DNA of 45,709 nt from DATNPH01 sp036703315. GTDB lineage: Bacteria > Cyanobacteriota > Cyanobacteriia > Cyanobacteriales > Coleofasciculaceae. Where the stretch lies: assembly GCA_036703315.1 (NCBI GenBank), contig DATNPH010000137.1, forward strand, positions 1 to 45,709, in the 5' to 3' direction. A model generated the notes under the pieces. It was not told where the DNA came from, did no database searches, and saw nothing but the letters and a program-made list of their open reading frames with translations. This document shows, piece by piece, positions 8,247 through 17,900 of the stretch (position 1 is its first letter; each line of letters begins with the position of its first letter). The position numbers and the translations under genes are program-made.

Positions 8247-9721
8247 ATGATAGAGCTGGATTTGGGGTCTCTACCCTTACCTAGTGATGAGGCAGCCAGG
8301 ATAGAAGCGCTTCATCGCTATAAGATTCTTGATACTCCCTCCGAAGAGGCATTTGATGATTTAACAACTCTAGCGGCTTACATTTGCGGTACTCCAATTG
8401 CCTTAGTCAGCCTGGTCGATACACATCGGCAGTGGTTCAAATCGAAAGCTGGCTTAACGGCAACCGAGACGCCGAGGGAGATGGCATTTTGCGCCCACGC
8501 TATTATGCAACCGGAGGATTTGCTCGTTGTACCCAATGCACTAGAAGATGAGCGGTTTGCTACAAATCCTTTAGTAACGTCTGATCCCCACATCCGGTTC
8601 TATGCTGGGGCTCCGCTTGTAACACCTGATGGCTTTGCTCTCGGTACACTGTGCGTGATTGATCAGGTTCCGCGCCAGCTCAATCTAGAACAGAGGAAAG
8701 CGCTACAAGCCCTAAGTCGCCAAGTAATCACACAACTGGAATTAAGGATTAACGTCACTCGGTTAGAGGGAGCAACCACTAAGCTCAAAAGCGTTATTAA
8801 AGCGCTACAGCGCAGTAATCAGTATCTTAGTCAAACAATATGCGAGTTGCGGCATACCCAAGCCCAACTGGTTCAGAGTGAAAAAATGTCCAGTCTGGGT
8901 CAATTGGTTGCTGGTGTAGCTCATCAGATTAATAATCCCATCACTTTTATTCAGGGTAATCTTCCTCATATTCAACGCTACGTCCAAGACTTATTGGGAC
9001 TGCTGTCACTGTATCAACAGCACCATCCTCACCCCGATCAGCAGATCCAACAAAAAGCTGAAGCGATCGACCTGAATTTTCTTGGTGAAGACTTGCCGAA
9101 AGTTTTCTCCTCTATACAAGTCGGCTCAACACGTATCCATCAACTGGTGCGATCGCTACAGAACTTCTCTCGCAAAGATCAAGGGAAAAAGGAACCTGTC
9201 GATATCCATAGAGCGATCGACGATACCTTATTAATCCTGCAACACCGACTGCAAACAAGACCAGAGCAGCCTGATGTCAGAGTGGTTAAACAGTATGGCA
9301 ACGTGCCTACTGTTGATTGCTACGCCGGACTGCTCAACCAAGTTTTCATGAATATCTTGAGTAATGCCATTGATGCTCTAGAACAAGCGGCGCAGGAACG
9401 CTCTTCCTCAAACCTTGAGCACCATCCTAGCACCATCATTATCCGAACAGGAGTTTTGAAACGAACCACAAACGGTAAAGGAGGCTCAATTGTAATTCGC
9501 ATCGCTGACAATGGCTTAGGCATCCCAAAAGCTATGCTTGGACGGATATTCGATCCATTTTTTACAACCAAGCCTGTTGGTAAGGGAACAGGACTGGGAC
9601 TATCAATTAGTTATGAAATTGTGGTTGAGAAGCACGGTGGGACGCTGAAGTGCTTATCTGAACCCGGCAAAGGAACGGAATTTTGGATTGAAATTCCCTA
9701 TACAGGCGAATTCACAAAATA

Positions 9722-9722
<1 letters not shown>
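8247..9722 (+). CDS. GAF-domain sensor histidine kinase with AHQ H-box
   Basis: Cytoplasmic two-component sensor kinase without membrane segments. The GAF domain (about 15-165) opens with RIEALHRYKILDTPSEEAFD and contains FCAHAIMQPEDLLVVPNA, as in many cyanobacterial sensors. A coiled-coil linker (LQRSNQYLSQTICEL) leads to the H-box SLGQLVAGVAHQINNP. The acidic residue that normally follows the phospho-accepting His is Gln here (CAG at 8925). The ATPase domain is complete: N-box NILSNAIDALEQA, G1 IADNGLGIP, F-box DPFFTTKP and G2 GKGTGLGLSIS. The kinase core is closely similar to that of the giant kinase at 14922-19571. Start is ATG 8247; GTG 8235 is possible. A heptamer repeat follows the stop directly, then a terminator. 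Confidence 0.9.
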
Positions 9723-9772
<50 letters not shown>

Positions 9773-9806
9773 GGAAGAAGATTTTGATAGGGAATAAGGC
9801 GGCCCA

Positions 9807-9845
9807 GTTGCCATCGATTAATTAAAATCGGTGGCAACTTCTTTT
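9807..9845 (+). terminator. Rho-independent terminator after the GAF histidine kinase
   Basis: GTTGCCATCGATT (9807-9819) pairs with AATCGGTGGCAAC (9826-9838), with one T-G wobble, followed by TTCTTTTG. The stem sequence is nearly the same as that of the sir terminator at 6859-6895. Confidence 0.85.
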
Positions 9846-9925
9846 GAGACTATGTTAAAAACAAGCATGCAGATACAGCGCAGCATGTCGATCTACTCCA
9901 ACTCGGGTATAATTATCAGCCTCCT

Positions 9926-10558
9926 ATGCTCTCTAGTTCCAATGTGGTTCAACTTCAGCAGTTACGTCCGGGCGATCGCGTCAAATATCACGGTAGCCAC
10001 TGGCGAGTAAAAAATCATAGCACCTACATAGACCCTAAAGGCTATGAAACCACAGAGTGGTTGCTGCGGTCTTCAGGTGGGTCAGAATACTACTTGCTGC
10101 GAGAATTTGACCCCCAAAATCCAGAAGGACTGGTGCATTGGTATCTTGCCGAAGAAATCTCCAATCCTAAGATATTCCAGCCTAACTGCTTCGATAACTT
10201 GGCTGTCCGTATGTGGCACGACATGCAAGGGGAAAAAACACCTTACCCAGAATTAGAAGCCTTGAGTAGACACTACTACTTTGAATCCCAAACTCAGGGA
10301 ACTTATCAAGGAAATCAGGAGTATACTTCTCGCATTACTTGGGACTACTGGGACGAAGCACATCAGTGGAATTTAGCGATCGAAGCTTGGTCTAACACTG
10401 AACTACATGTCTACTCCACAAAAGTTGTCAAGCCGGAAAAGTTTTCTGACATTGAGACAGGGAAACCCCTAAATTTTCTATCATCATTCCCCATTTGGGA
10501 ATTTATGGGGGCATGTTGCTTCCTGATAGTTGGGATTTTGATGGTGATATTTGGATAA
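9926..10558 (+). CDS. DUF4178-type protein with C-terminal membrane anchor
   Basis: A 210-residue protein whose first part matches the DUF4178 pattern: LRPGDRVKYHGSHWRVKNH, then ETTEWLLRSSGGSEYYLLRE, then VHWYLAEEI. Most of the chain is predicted soluble and beta-rich (many Trp and Tyr). The last 25 residues, from FMGACCFLIVGILMVIFG, form one membrane helix, so it is tail-anchored with the soluble domain probably in the cytoplasm. The biochemical role is unknown. It is the first gene of a four-gene operon. The spermidine-synthase-like gene begins 6 bases after its stop. DUF4178 genes next to SpeE-like and DUF350 genes recur in bacteria, to my recollection, which supports a joint function. Confidence 0.82.
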   Translation: MLSSSNVVQLQQLRPGDRVKYHGSHWRVKNHSTYIDPKGYETTEWLLRSSGGSEYYLLREFDPQNPEGLVHWYLAEEISNPKIFQPNCFDNLAVRMWHDMQGEKTPYPELEALSRHYYFESQTQGTYQGNQEYTSRITWDYWDEAHQWNLAIEAWSNTELHVYSTKVVKPEKFSDIETGKPLNFLSSFPIWEFMGACCFLIVGILMVIFG

Positions 10559-10564
10559 CTAAAG

Positions 10565-12019
10565 ATGCCAACTTCCTTATTTATCGAACATCATGCCAAC
10601 GGTTTCGCCTTTTATATTAATGGCGATTTGCAGTTTGATACCGCTGACGAGGCACTTTATCATGAGTATTTAGTTATCCCAGCTATTAGTCTGGCAGTTG
10701 GGCGTTTTCCTGAGACAGGTTTGCGTGTCCTTATTTGTGGCGGAGGAGATGGATTAGCCGCACGGGATGTCTTGCGATTTTCAGAAGTCAACCACATTGA
10801 TTTAGTAGATTACAATCCAGACGTTATAGAACTGGCTCAAACTGTATTTAAGCCGTTTAATGGGGGAAGTTTAGAGAGCGATCGCCTTACCGTATACACC
10901 CAAGAAGCTTTTGAGTTTGTTTCTAATATTCCCGATAACTTTTATCACGTTGTGGTTTGCGATTTTACCTATCCTACGGCACAAGAAGATACCAGCATCT
11001 ATAGTCGCGAATGGTTTCAACAAGTCAGTCGAGTTCTCGTACCTGCTGGGATTATTAGTACTAATGGTGTTTCCCCAGAAAAGAGTACTACTGGGTTTTG
11101 GTGTTTGTATCAAACTTTATTATCAGCTAGTTTTTGGGCAAAGCCGCTACAACTGGAAATTCCTTCTTTTCGTCAGCATGGCTATGGGAATTGGGGCTTT
11201 TTCTTAGCTTCGCCATTATCAATTAATCGCTCTGAACTGGAGTCTATTTCACTACCTGACAATTTACAGACCATAACCCATGAGCAGCTAGTCCAATCGT
11301 TCATCTTTGTTGCAAAGATTGCCGACGTTCGCCACAATATTACGATTCACACTCTCGGCTGTCCTCAGCTCTATTATTACTTGCTAAATCCGGGATTTGA
11401 ATTACTAGAGCGAGATGATGAAAAGACAGCTGTTGATTTTCTAGATATCTATGAATCTAGCAATGGATTATTAGCTACTCATGATTTACTCAAGCTGGAA
11501 TCGATGGCACAGGTATGGTTAGAGCGAATTTATCAATCTCCGAATTCCCTAGACAATCATCCTGATCTCACTAAACTTTTGCCAGTACAACATCGCTACC
11601 ATAGCCCTAAAATGACGAGGGAATGGTTAGCCTATCTCAAGCAATTATTGGCAGAAATAGATTTGTCTCGTTTATTGAGTAGTCTGTTAGAGCGATCGCA
11701 GGAACTACCACCCCAGATTGCCAAAGACCTGAAGCAATTAGCTGAGAAACTTCGGACGGGTAAGCCACTCCAAAATCTACCCCCAAAAACAGCTGAATTT
11801 GTGATGATGCTTTCAGTGACGCTGTTAATGGCAAACATAGTCACACCAGATACTGTATTCGCTAAAGGTTCTTCTTCAAGTAATGACACTACTTATCTAG
11901 GTGTGGAGGGTGACTATGGGATGGATAGTAGTTGGTTTAATAAATTTTTTGGTTTGATTTTCACTGTAGCCGGGCTTATGTGGATATTTGACATATTTCA
12001 GCGTCCAAGAGATGACTAA
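10565..12019 (+). CDS. Spermidine-synthase-like protein fused to a membrane C-terminal extension
   Basis: Residues about 1-250 have the aminopropyltransferase / SAM-dependent fold of spermidine synthases. They include DEALYHEYLVIPAI (the family DExxYHE signature), the nucleotide loop LICGGGDGLAARDVL, an acidic strand end LVDYNPDVIELA, and CDFTYPTAQED. The last corresponds to the DxTDP catalytic motif but has Tyr at the second Asp, so the amine substrate may differ from putrescine. A charged helical middle (about 250-400) follows. Two hydrophobic segments come last (FVMMLSVTLLMANIV and FFGLIFTVAGLMWIFDIF). At 484 residues it is far longer than the usual 280-300. It lies in the DUF4178 operon, and its stop overlaps the FemAB-like start (ATGACTAA). 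I infer a membrane-tethered enzyme acting on an envelope-linked amine. Confidence 0.82.
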   Translation: MPTSLFIEHHANGFAFYINGDLQFDTADEALYHEYLVIPAISLAVGRFPETGLRVLICGGGDGLAARDVLRFSEVNHIDLVDYNPDVIELAQTVFKPFNGGSLESDRLTVYTQEAFEFVSNIPDNFYHVVVCDFTYPTAQEDTSIYSREWFQQVSRVLVPAGIISTNGVSPEKSTTGFWCLYQTLLSASFWAKPLQLEIPSFRQHGYGNWGFFLASPLSINRSELESISLPDNLQTITHEQLVQSFIFVAKIADVRHNITIHTLGCPQLYYYLLNPGFELLERDDEKTAVDFLDIYESSNGLLATHDLLKLESMAQVWLERIYQSPNSLDNHPDLTKLLPVQHRYHSPKMTREWLAYLKQLLAEIDLSRLLSSLLERSQELPPQIAKDLKQLAEKLRTGKPLQNLPPKTAEFVMMLSVTLLMANIVTPDTVFAKGSSSSNDTTYLGVEGDYGMDSSWFNKFFGLIFTVAGLMWIFDIFQRPRDD

Positions 12020-13073
12020 TTTAAGTAATAATAAATCGCAAAATATACTTTTCCAGCGAGAGGTTCAATTAATAATCAGACCCCTAAATTTAGGGGAACG
12101 GCAACTTTGGGATGCTTTAGTCAAAGTTAGGGCCGATGGTTGCTTCATGCAGTCATGGAATTGGGCGGATTTCAAAGAACTTGAAGGTTACAAAACATTT
12201 CGCTATGGTCTGTTTTTAGAGGACAAATTAATTGGTGGATGTATTTTTTATTTTTATCCTCATACGAGTCAAGCCAAGTTATTAATCGCTCCCGGTGCGC
12301 CTCTCTTACCACCCACTCGTGCTGAGGAAGGGATGCAATTCCTAAGGGAGAAAGCTGCCGCTTTAGCCAAAGAATTGGGAGTGATCGCTTTACGTTTTGA
12401 ACCCTTATGGACACAAAAGCCAGATTGCTTTGCGGGGTTTGTGCGGGCACCAGTCGATTTATTAGCCTCGGAAACCCTTTTAGTTGATTTGCGCCCAGAT
12501 GAAGCGGAAATGTTAGCTGCCATGAAACCAAAAGGACGTTACAATGTGCGGCTGAGTGGGCGTTATGGTGTAGAAACTGAATTTACAACTGATTCTCAAA
12601 CCATTCCTGTGTTTTATGACTTGTTTTGGGAAACGGTGAAACGCCAGGAATTTTTTGGTGAACCCTATAGTTTTTTCATCAACCTCTGCCAAACCTTATT
12701 TGCGGCAAAGATGGCAGAAATTGGCTTAGCGAGATGGCGAGGAAAAGTACTGGCGGCGATTATAGTGGTGTATTGGGGGGAGCGTGCAACCTACCTCTAT
12801 GGTGGACGCAGTTTTGAACACCCAGAAGTGATGGCACCCTACGCATTACACTGGGCAGCAATGCAACGAGCTAAAGCACGAGGTTGTACTGTGTATGATT
12901 TCTATGGTTTTACTCGCGACCCCAATCATGCTTATGCTAAATTCTCCCAATTTAAAAGCCAGTTTGGAGGCGTGCCTATTACCACTATTGGCGCTCACGA
13001 TTACTTTTTTTACGACCAGCTAGCTGATACACTAATTAGCCTATTCCGACACCTGGCAGGAGGCGAGAAATGA
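12012..13073 (+). CDS. FemAB-like peptidoglycan-bridge aminoacyltransferase (GNAT fold)
   Basis: A 353-residue protein with the double GNAT arrangement of FemABX enzymes, which transfer amino acids from aminoacyl-tRNA to lipid II or peptidoglycan. Typical features are FMQSWNWADFKELEGYKTF near the N-terminus, MLAAMKPKGRYNVRLSGRYG in the middle, and YLYGGRSFEHPEVMAPYAL followed by CTVYDFYGFTRDPNHAYAKF at the end. There is no membrane segment. The start ATG at 12012 overlaps the previous stop by 8 bases, and its TGA overlaps the next ATG (ATGA at 13070), so translation is coupled. In this operon the acceptor need not be classical peptidoglycan. A role in attaching an amino acid or amine to an envelope component is inferred from the neighbours. 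Confidence 0.85.
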   Translation: MTNLSNNKSQNILFQREVQLIIRPLNLGERQLWDALVKVRADGCFMQSWNWADFKELEGYKTFRYGLFLEDKLIGGCIFYFYPHTSQAKLLIAPGAPLLPPTRAEEGMQFLREKAAALAKELGVIALRFEPLWTQKPDCFAGFVRAPVDLLASETLLVDLRPDEAEMLAAMKPKGRYNVRLSGRYGVETEFTTDSQTIPVFYDLFWETVKRQEFFGEPYSFFINLCQTLFAAKMAEIGLARWRGKVLAAIIVVYWGERATYLYGGRSFEHPEVMAPYALHWAAMQRAKARGCTVYDFYGFTRDPNHAYAKFSQFKSQFGGVPITTIGAHDYFFYDQLADTLISLFRHLAGGEK

Positions 13074-13939
13074 ATCAAGTGCTGCTGAATGGAGTGAATC
13101 AGTCAGGGCTGATTATATTAGAGCTAGTTGTAGGGTTTGGGTTATTTTGGTTAGGACAGTTGGCGTATCAGAAGCTGTTCCGGCGTCGGATGGAACTCAA
13201 TCTGGAACTGTTCGTTAAGGATAACCCAGCTGTAGCGATCGCACTTGTCGGCTACTACTTCGGTATTGTGATTGCCTTGGGCAGTGTTTTAGGTCAAACC
13301 GCCGCCTCTTGGCAAGATAAGGCGATGAACCTGGCAAGCTATGGTGCAACAGTGATTTTGCTCATGTTAGCTGGGGCTTGGGTCGGCGATCGTTTAATTT
13401 TACGTTGCTTTCAGTGCGATCGCGAAATTATCCAAGACCGCAATGTGGGTGCAGCAACTGTAGAAGCAGGTAACCACATCGCCAACGGACTCATTCTTAG
13501 CGCCGCCTTAGCTGGAGAAAGTGGTGGCTGGCTGGTAGGGCTGGTATGCTGGTTGATTGGATTAGGTGTATTAGTTTTAGTAAGCATTGTCTATCCGCGT
13601 GTTGCAAAATATGACGTGTTTAGTGAAATTCAAAAACGTAATAATCCAGCCGCAGCCGTAGCATTGGCAGGGTTACTAATTGCCACTGGCAATATTGTGC
13701 GAGTTGCCTTTACACCTGAGTTTCAAAACTGGTTAGTCAGTTTTACTCGATATGGCTTAACACTAGTATTTTGCCTAGTCTCACTCATTGCGATTCGCTG
13801 GTTAGCCGATTTGATTTTGGTTCCAGGAGTCAAAATTTCAGATGAAATTGTACATCAAGAAATCCCAAATCTTGGTGCTGGTTTGATTGAAGCGTTTGCT
13901 TATATCGCTGCTTCATTTTTAATAGCGTGGAGCTTCTAG
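13070..13939 (+). CDS. DUF350 (YjfL-like) membrane protein, duplicated domain
   Basis: A 289-residue integral membrane protein with about eight helices in two tandem DUF350 units of four. Each unit carries the same signature near its start: KDNPAVAIALVGYYFGIVIA in the first and KRNNPAAAVALAGLLIATGN in the second. E. coli YjfL has a single unit of about 130 residues. The function is unknown; channel- or carrier-like roles have been suggested for the family. The ATG overlaps the preceding TGA. It is the last gene of the DUF4178 / SpeE-like / FemAB-like / DUF350 operon and presumably supplies its inner-membrane component. Confidence 0.88.
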   Translation: MNQVLLNGVNQSGLIILELVVGFGLFWLGQLAYQKLFRRRMELNLELFVKDNPAVAIALVGYYFGIVIALGSVLGQTAASWQDKAMNLASYGATVILLMLAGAWVGDRLILRCFQCDREIIQDRNVGAATVEAGNHIANGLILSAALAGESGGWLVGLVCWLIGLGVLVLVSIVYPRVAKYDVFSEIQKRNNPAAAVALAGLLIATGNIVRVAFTPEFQNWLVSFTRYGLTLVFCLVSLIAIRWLADLILVPGVKISDEIVHQEIPNLGAGLIEAFAYIAASFLIAWSF

Positions 13940-14031
13940 AAGTCGATAAAACCGAAAGTAAGTTTAAGTGTACTCGCTAGGCGTGTCGGAGTCGGTTTGA
14001 GTTGATTTGAGATTGAGTAGAGGGTCTTGGC

Positions 14032-14670
14032 ATGTTATTAGAACTGAAGCGAATTAGAGTGCCACCAGGACAACGGGTGCTTTTGCAAGATGTAAGCTGG
14101 CAGGAATTTGAAGTCATCCTAGAGGATTTAGGCGAACATCGTGCTTCTAGAGTGGCCTATGACAAGGGAACCCTGGAAATTATGACCCCACTGCCAGAAC
14201 ATGAAACTAATAAAGAACTGGTTAGCGATTTAGTTAAAGCACTCCTTGAAGAGCTAGATATTGAATTTTGTTCCTTGGGTTCAACAACGTTCCAGAATAA
14301 GGAGATGAACAAAGGGATAGAACCTGACAACTGTTTTTATATTCAAAACGAAGCTGTAGTTCGAGGGAAAAATCGGTTAGATTTAACGATAGACCCGCCT
14401 CCTGATTTAGCACTAGAAATTGATATTACGTCTCGCACCCATCCGACTATCTATGAAGCGTTGGGAGTGGCTGAACTTTGGCGATTTGAAAATGATACGT
14501 TACAAATTAATGTGCTGAAAGAGGGAAAGTACATCAAGTCTGAATACAGCCCGAAATTTCCAAGTTTACCCCTAGTTGAGATAATTCCCCAATATCTTAA
14601 GCAGTGTAGGACTGTAGGCAGAAACAAAACCATGAGGGCTTTTCGAGCTTGGGTAAGGCAACAACTTTAA
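14032..14670 (+). CDS. Uma2-family putative endonuclease (PD-(D/E)xK fold)
   Basis: A 212-residue member of the Uma2 (formerly DUF820) family, greatly expanded in cyanobacteria. Recognisable positions include TLEIMTPLPEHETNKELVSD (helix 1), CSLGSTTFQNKEMNKGIEPD with the metal-ligand Asp in EPDNCFYI, and PDLALEIDITSRTHPTIYEA with the catalytic ExD strand. It ends with the usual LWRF segment and a short tail. The biological role of these nucleases is not settled; mobile-element or DNA-repair links have been proposed. It is a single gene about 90 bp after the DUF350 gene and is probably not part of that operon. Confidence 0.88.
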   Translation: MLLELKRIRVPPGQRVLLQDVSWQEFEVILEDLGEHRASRVAYDKGTLEIMTPLPEHETNKELVSDLVKALLEELDIEFCSLGSTTFQNKEMNKGIEPDNCFYIQNEAVVRGKNRLDLTIDPPPDLALEIDITSRTHPTIYEALGVAELWRFENDTLQINVLKEGKYIKSEYSPKFPSLPLVEIIPQYLKQCRTVGRNKTMRAFRAWVRQQL

Positions 14671-14706
14671 TTTTTCGATTTTAGAAAGACGTAGTGGCAA
14701 TAACTG

Positions 14707-14916
14707 ATGGCATATAGTGACTTTACTCTAGCGAAAGTAAAGGAATCATTCGGTCTAACCCTGGAAGAAACCAGTGCTTTATTTAGGGAGGTTAACGAGG
14801 TGAACCCCTCTGACTTTCTCACCCAGACTTTAGCGGAATACACGACAGATCAGGGAATAAAGGCAGCGAAACTAAAACTGCTCCGGGTTCCCACACCTTC
14901 ACTTTTTGAGTTTTAA
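14707..14916 (+). pseudogene. Truncated N-terminus of a cyanobacterial conserved hypothetical protein
   Basis: The 69-residue frame opens with MAYSDFTLAKVKESFGLTLE and continues EVNPSDFLTQTLAEYTT. This is the N-terminus of a cyanobacterial protein family usually near 190-200 residues, in which a restriction-endonuclease-like core follows. Here the frame leaves the family after about residue 50 and stops at 14916, with none of the nuclease core. The gene thus seems to be a remnant, although a short functional product is possible. Its stop lies 5 bases from the 3' end of the convergent giant histidine kinase, so a deletion between the two may have removed the rest. It starts 36 bases after the Uma2 gene. 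Confidence 0.6.
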
Positions 14917-14921
14917 CTTGC

Positions 14922-17900
14922 TTAGCTGTCTGAGCAACTCTCCTCCCCTTGAGGAAGAGTAATTACAAACTCGGTTCCTTTGCTTAAATCCGAATAACAG
15001 CGCAATGTCCCTTTGTGTTTTTCGACCACGATTTGGTAGCTGATGGATAAACCTAACCCAGTGCCTTTGCCAATCGGTTTGGTCGTAAAGAAGGGGTCAA
15101 ATAACCGGGAAAGCACCGCCTCTGTCATGCCAGCTCCATTATCGGCAATGCGAATGGTAATGTACCCTAATTCATTAACCTGTGTAGAAATCCGAATCTT
15201 TGGATTTTGGATTGGGGAAGCCTCGTTTCTACGCTGCTCTACTGCATCAATGGCATTGGTGAGAAGATTCATAAAGACCTGATTGAGCTGACCTGGATAG
15301 CAATTGACTAAAGGCAGCTGACCATACTCCTTGATGACTTGAATCGCCGGATCTCCAGCTTGTTGTTTGAGTCGGTGCTGCAAAATCAGTAGAGTATTTT
15401 CCAAGCCTTCGTGAATGTCAACAGGCTTCTTGTCAGCTTCATCCAGCCGTGAGAAGTTACGTAAGCTAAGGACAAGGTCACGAATGCGGTCAGCGCCCAT
15501 TTTCATCGAATAGAGCACTTTAGGCAGGTCTTTTAGCAGGAAATCAAGGTCAATGCACTCGGATAGAGCTTCAATTTCTGGCAAGGGTTGGGGATAGATA
15601 GTACGATAAAGTTCCAGAAGGTTGAGCAAATCTTTGATGTAGACATTGGCATAATCAACATTCCCGTAGATAAACGACACCGGGTTGTTGATTTCATGAG
15701 CGATACCGGCAACTAGCTGACCCAAACTGGACATTTTTTCAGTCTGAATCAATTGGCTTTGCGTTTGTTGTAGTGAGTGCAGTGCCTGTTCGAGCTGAGT
15801 GGCTTTTTCTGTAGCGACTGTTGCGGCGGCACGACTTTGGGCGTAAAGTTCAGCTTGGTTAATCGCGATCGCTAATTGGTCACCAACGGCACACAACAGT
15901 TCTACTTCCTCATCAGTCCAAGGTCGAACACTGCTGCAATTCACACAAGCCACTACACCAATTTCACCTGAGGGGGTCTGAATCGGTAGGTTGAGCAGAG
16001 AGTTGTAACCTAGAGACAAGAAGTTTTGTGTAGCGTCACCCTCTAAATGTTGCACATCATCTATACGCAGAACTTCTAAGTTTAACAGTGGCTGAATTAG
16101 GGGGTCTAGTGCTTGAGCTGGGTAGCAACCCAGAACACTCGGTAGCTCAGAAGGTTTCGCTTCATGCACCACCTCCCACGCTACTGACTCACTTTGGAGG
16201 CGATACCAAATGAACAGACATCGATCAATCCGTAGTAGATTGCGAATTTCGGCGACAGCCGTTTCCAGAATGGTATCCAGGTTGAGAGAGTTACGGATTT
16301 GGCTAGCGATACGGTAAAGCAGTTCCTCTTGCTGGGCAAGTTTACGATAGCGCTCCTCTGAATGCCGCAAAGACTCTTCGGCTTGCTTGCGGTCAGTAAT
16401 ATTGATCGTTATCCCGATCATCCGCACGGCTTTGCCTGTCTCGTCGTGTAAGACAGCACCTTTCTCTCTAATCCAGTGAATAGTATCATCAGGCCAAATG
16501 ATGCGATAGTCGATGTCGTAGTCAGCGCCATCTTCAATCGTCCTCAGGTTTGCCTGAATGACACGACTGCGATCCTCTGGATGAACTCTCTTGAAATAGG
16601 GTTTATAACTGCCGTCTAACTCGTTGGGAGCCAGTCCCAAAATGGCTTCCTGCCGCTCAGAATAGGTAACTAAACCGGTATCAAGGTTCCAATCCCAAAC
16701 TCCCATCTGAGCAGCGTTTATAGCGAGTCGAAGCTGGGCCTCACTAGCTTTTAACGCCTCCTCAGTCCGCTTGCGCTTAGTGATTTCAATAGTCACCCCA
16801 CCCACAGCAATCGGTTCACTATTCTCTCCCAGAAGGGGGAAGCGAGAAGATATCCAATGCCGCTGAACACCAGGCTCTTTTGGCGTTTCACCAGTTTCTT
16901 CAAGGTTGAGAATCGATTCGCCTGTCATCAAAATATGTTCATAGAGCGCCTCTAAATCTGATGCCCTTTCAGGCACAATTTCAGTGATGGTTTTGCCAAG
17001 ATGTTCTGCCACGGAGCACCCATCCATCTCTGCCAGGGTATCGTTGATATAGACAAACCGCATCTGGTCATCGATGATTTCCAGTCCAACGGGTGCATTG
17101 GTGAAAAAGGCATCAAAGCGAGCTTGCCGTAAGGCTAATTCTTTTTCGAGTGCTTTGCGATCAGTGATGTCAATAACAACTCCACCAATACCAATCGGTT
17201 TACCCTCCTCTCCCATCAGAGGAAAGAACGATGCCATGCCGTATAGTTTTACACCCGGTTGATTGGCGGATTCACTACTCAACTCAAGGTTAAGGATGGG
17301 TTCACTGGTAGCCAAAATCCGTCTAAACTTTGGCTCTAATGGTTGCCCTAGTTCAGGCAATAATTGTGTGAGGGTTCTGCCAAGATGGTCTGCTACATCA
17401 AACCCGTTCATCTGAGCCAGCGTCTCGTTAATATGGACAAACTGCAATTGGTCGTCCATAATCATCAGTCCGGCTGGTGCAGAAGCGAAAAAGGCATTAA
17501 AGCGTGCTTGCCGTAGCGCTAATTCTTTTTCTAGGGCTTTGCGATCGCTAATGTCTGTAATTGTCCCAACATAGCCTTTTACAACACCCGCCTCGTTGAG
17601 TTCCGTTATGGCTTGAGCTAATACCCATGTCACTTTACCATCGGGACGCTGGAACCGATGCTCCGATTGGAATGACAAGTTTGCCTGCACCGCTTCATCC
17701 CATTTGGCGAAAACCTGCTCTCGATCATCGGGATGAATCGTTTGTAACCAACCTTCTGCCGCTGCCTGATTCGGTGTCAGTCCCGCAATTTCACACCATC
17801 GCTCGTTGACGTACAAAACCTGTCCCTGAGCATCTGTGTAGTAGATACCCACAGGTGACACTCTGGCTAAGGTATGAAACCGCCGCTCACTTTTGTGCAA

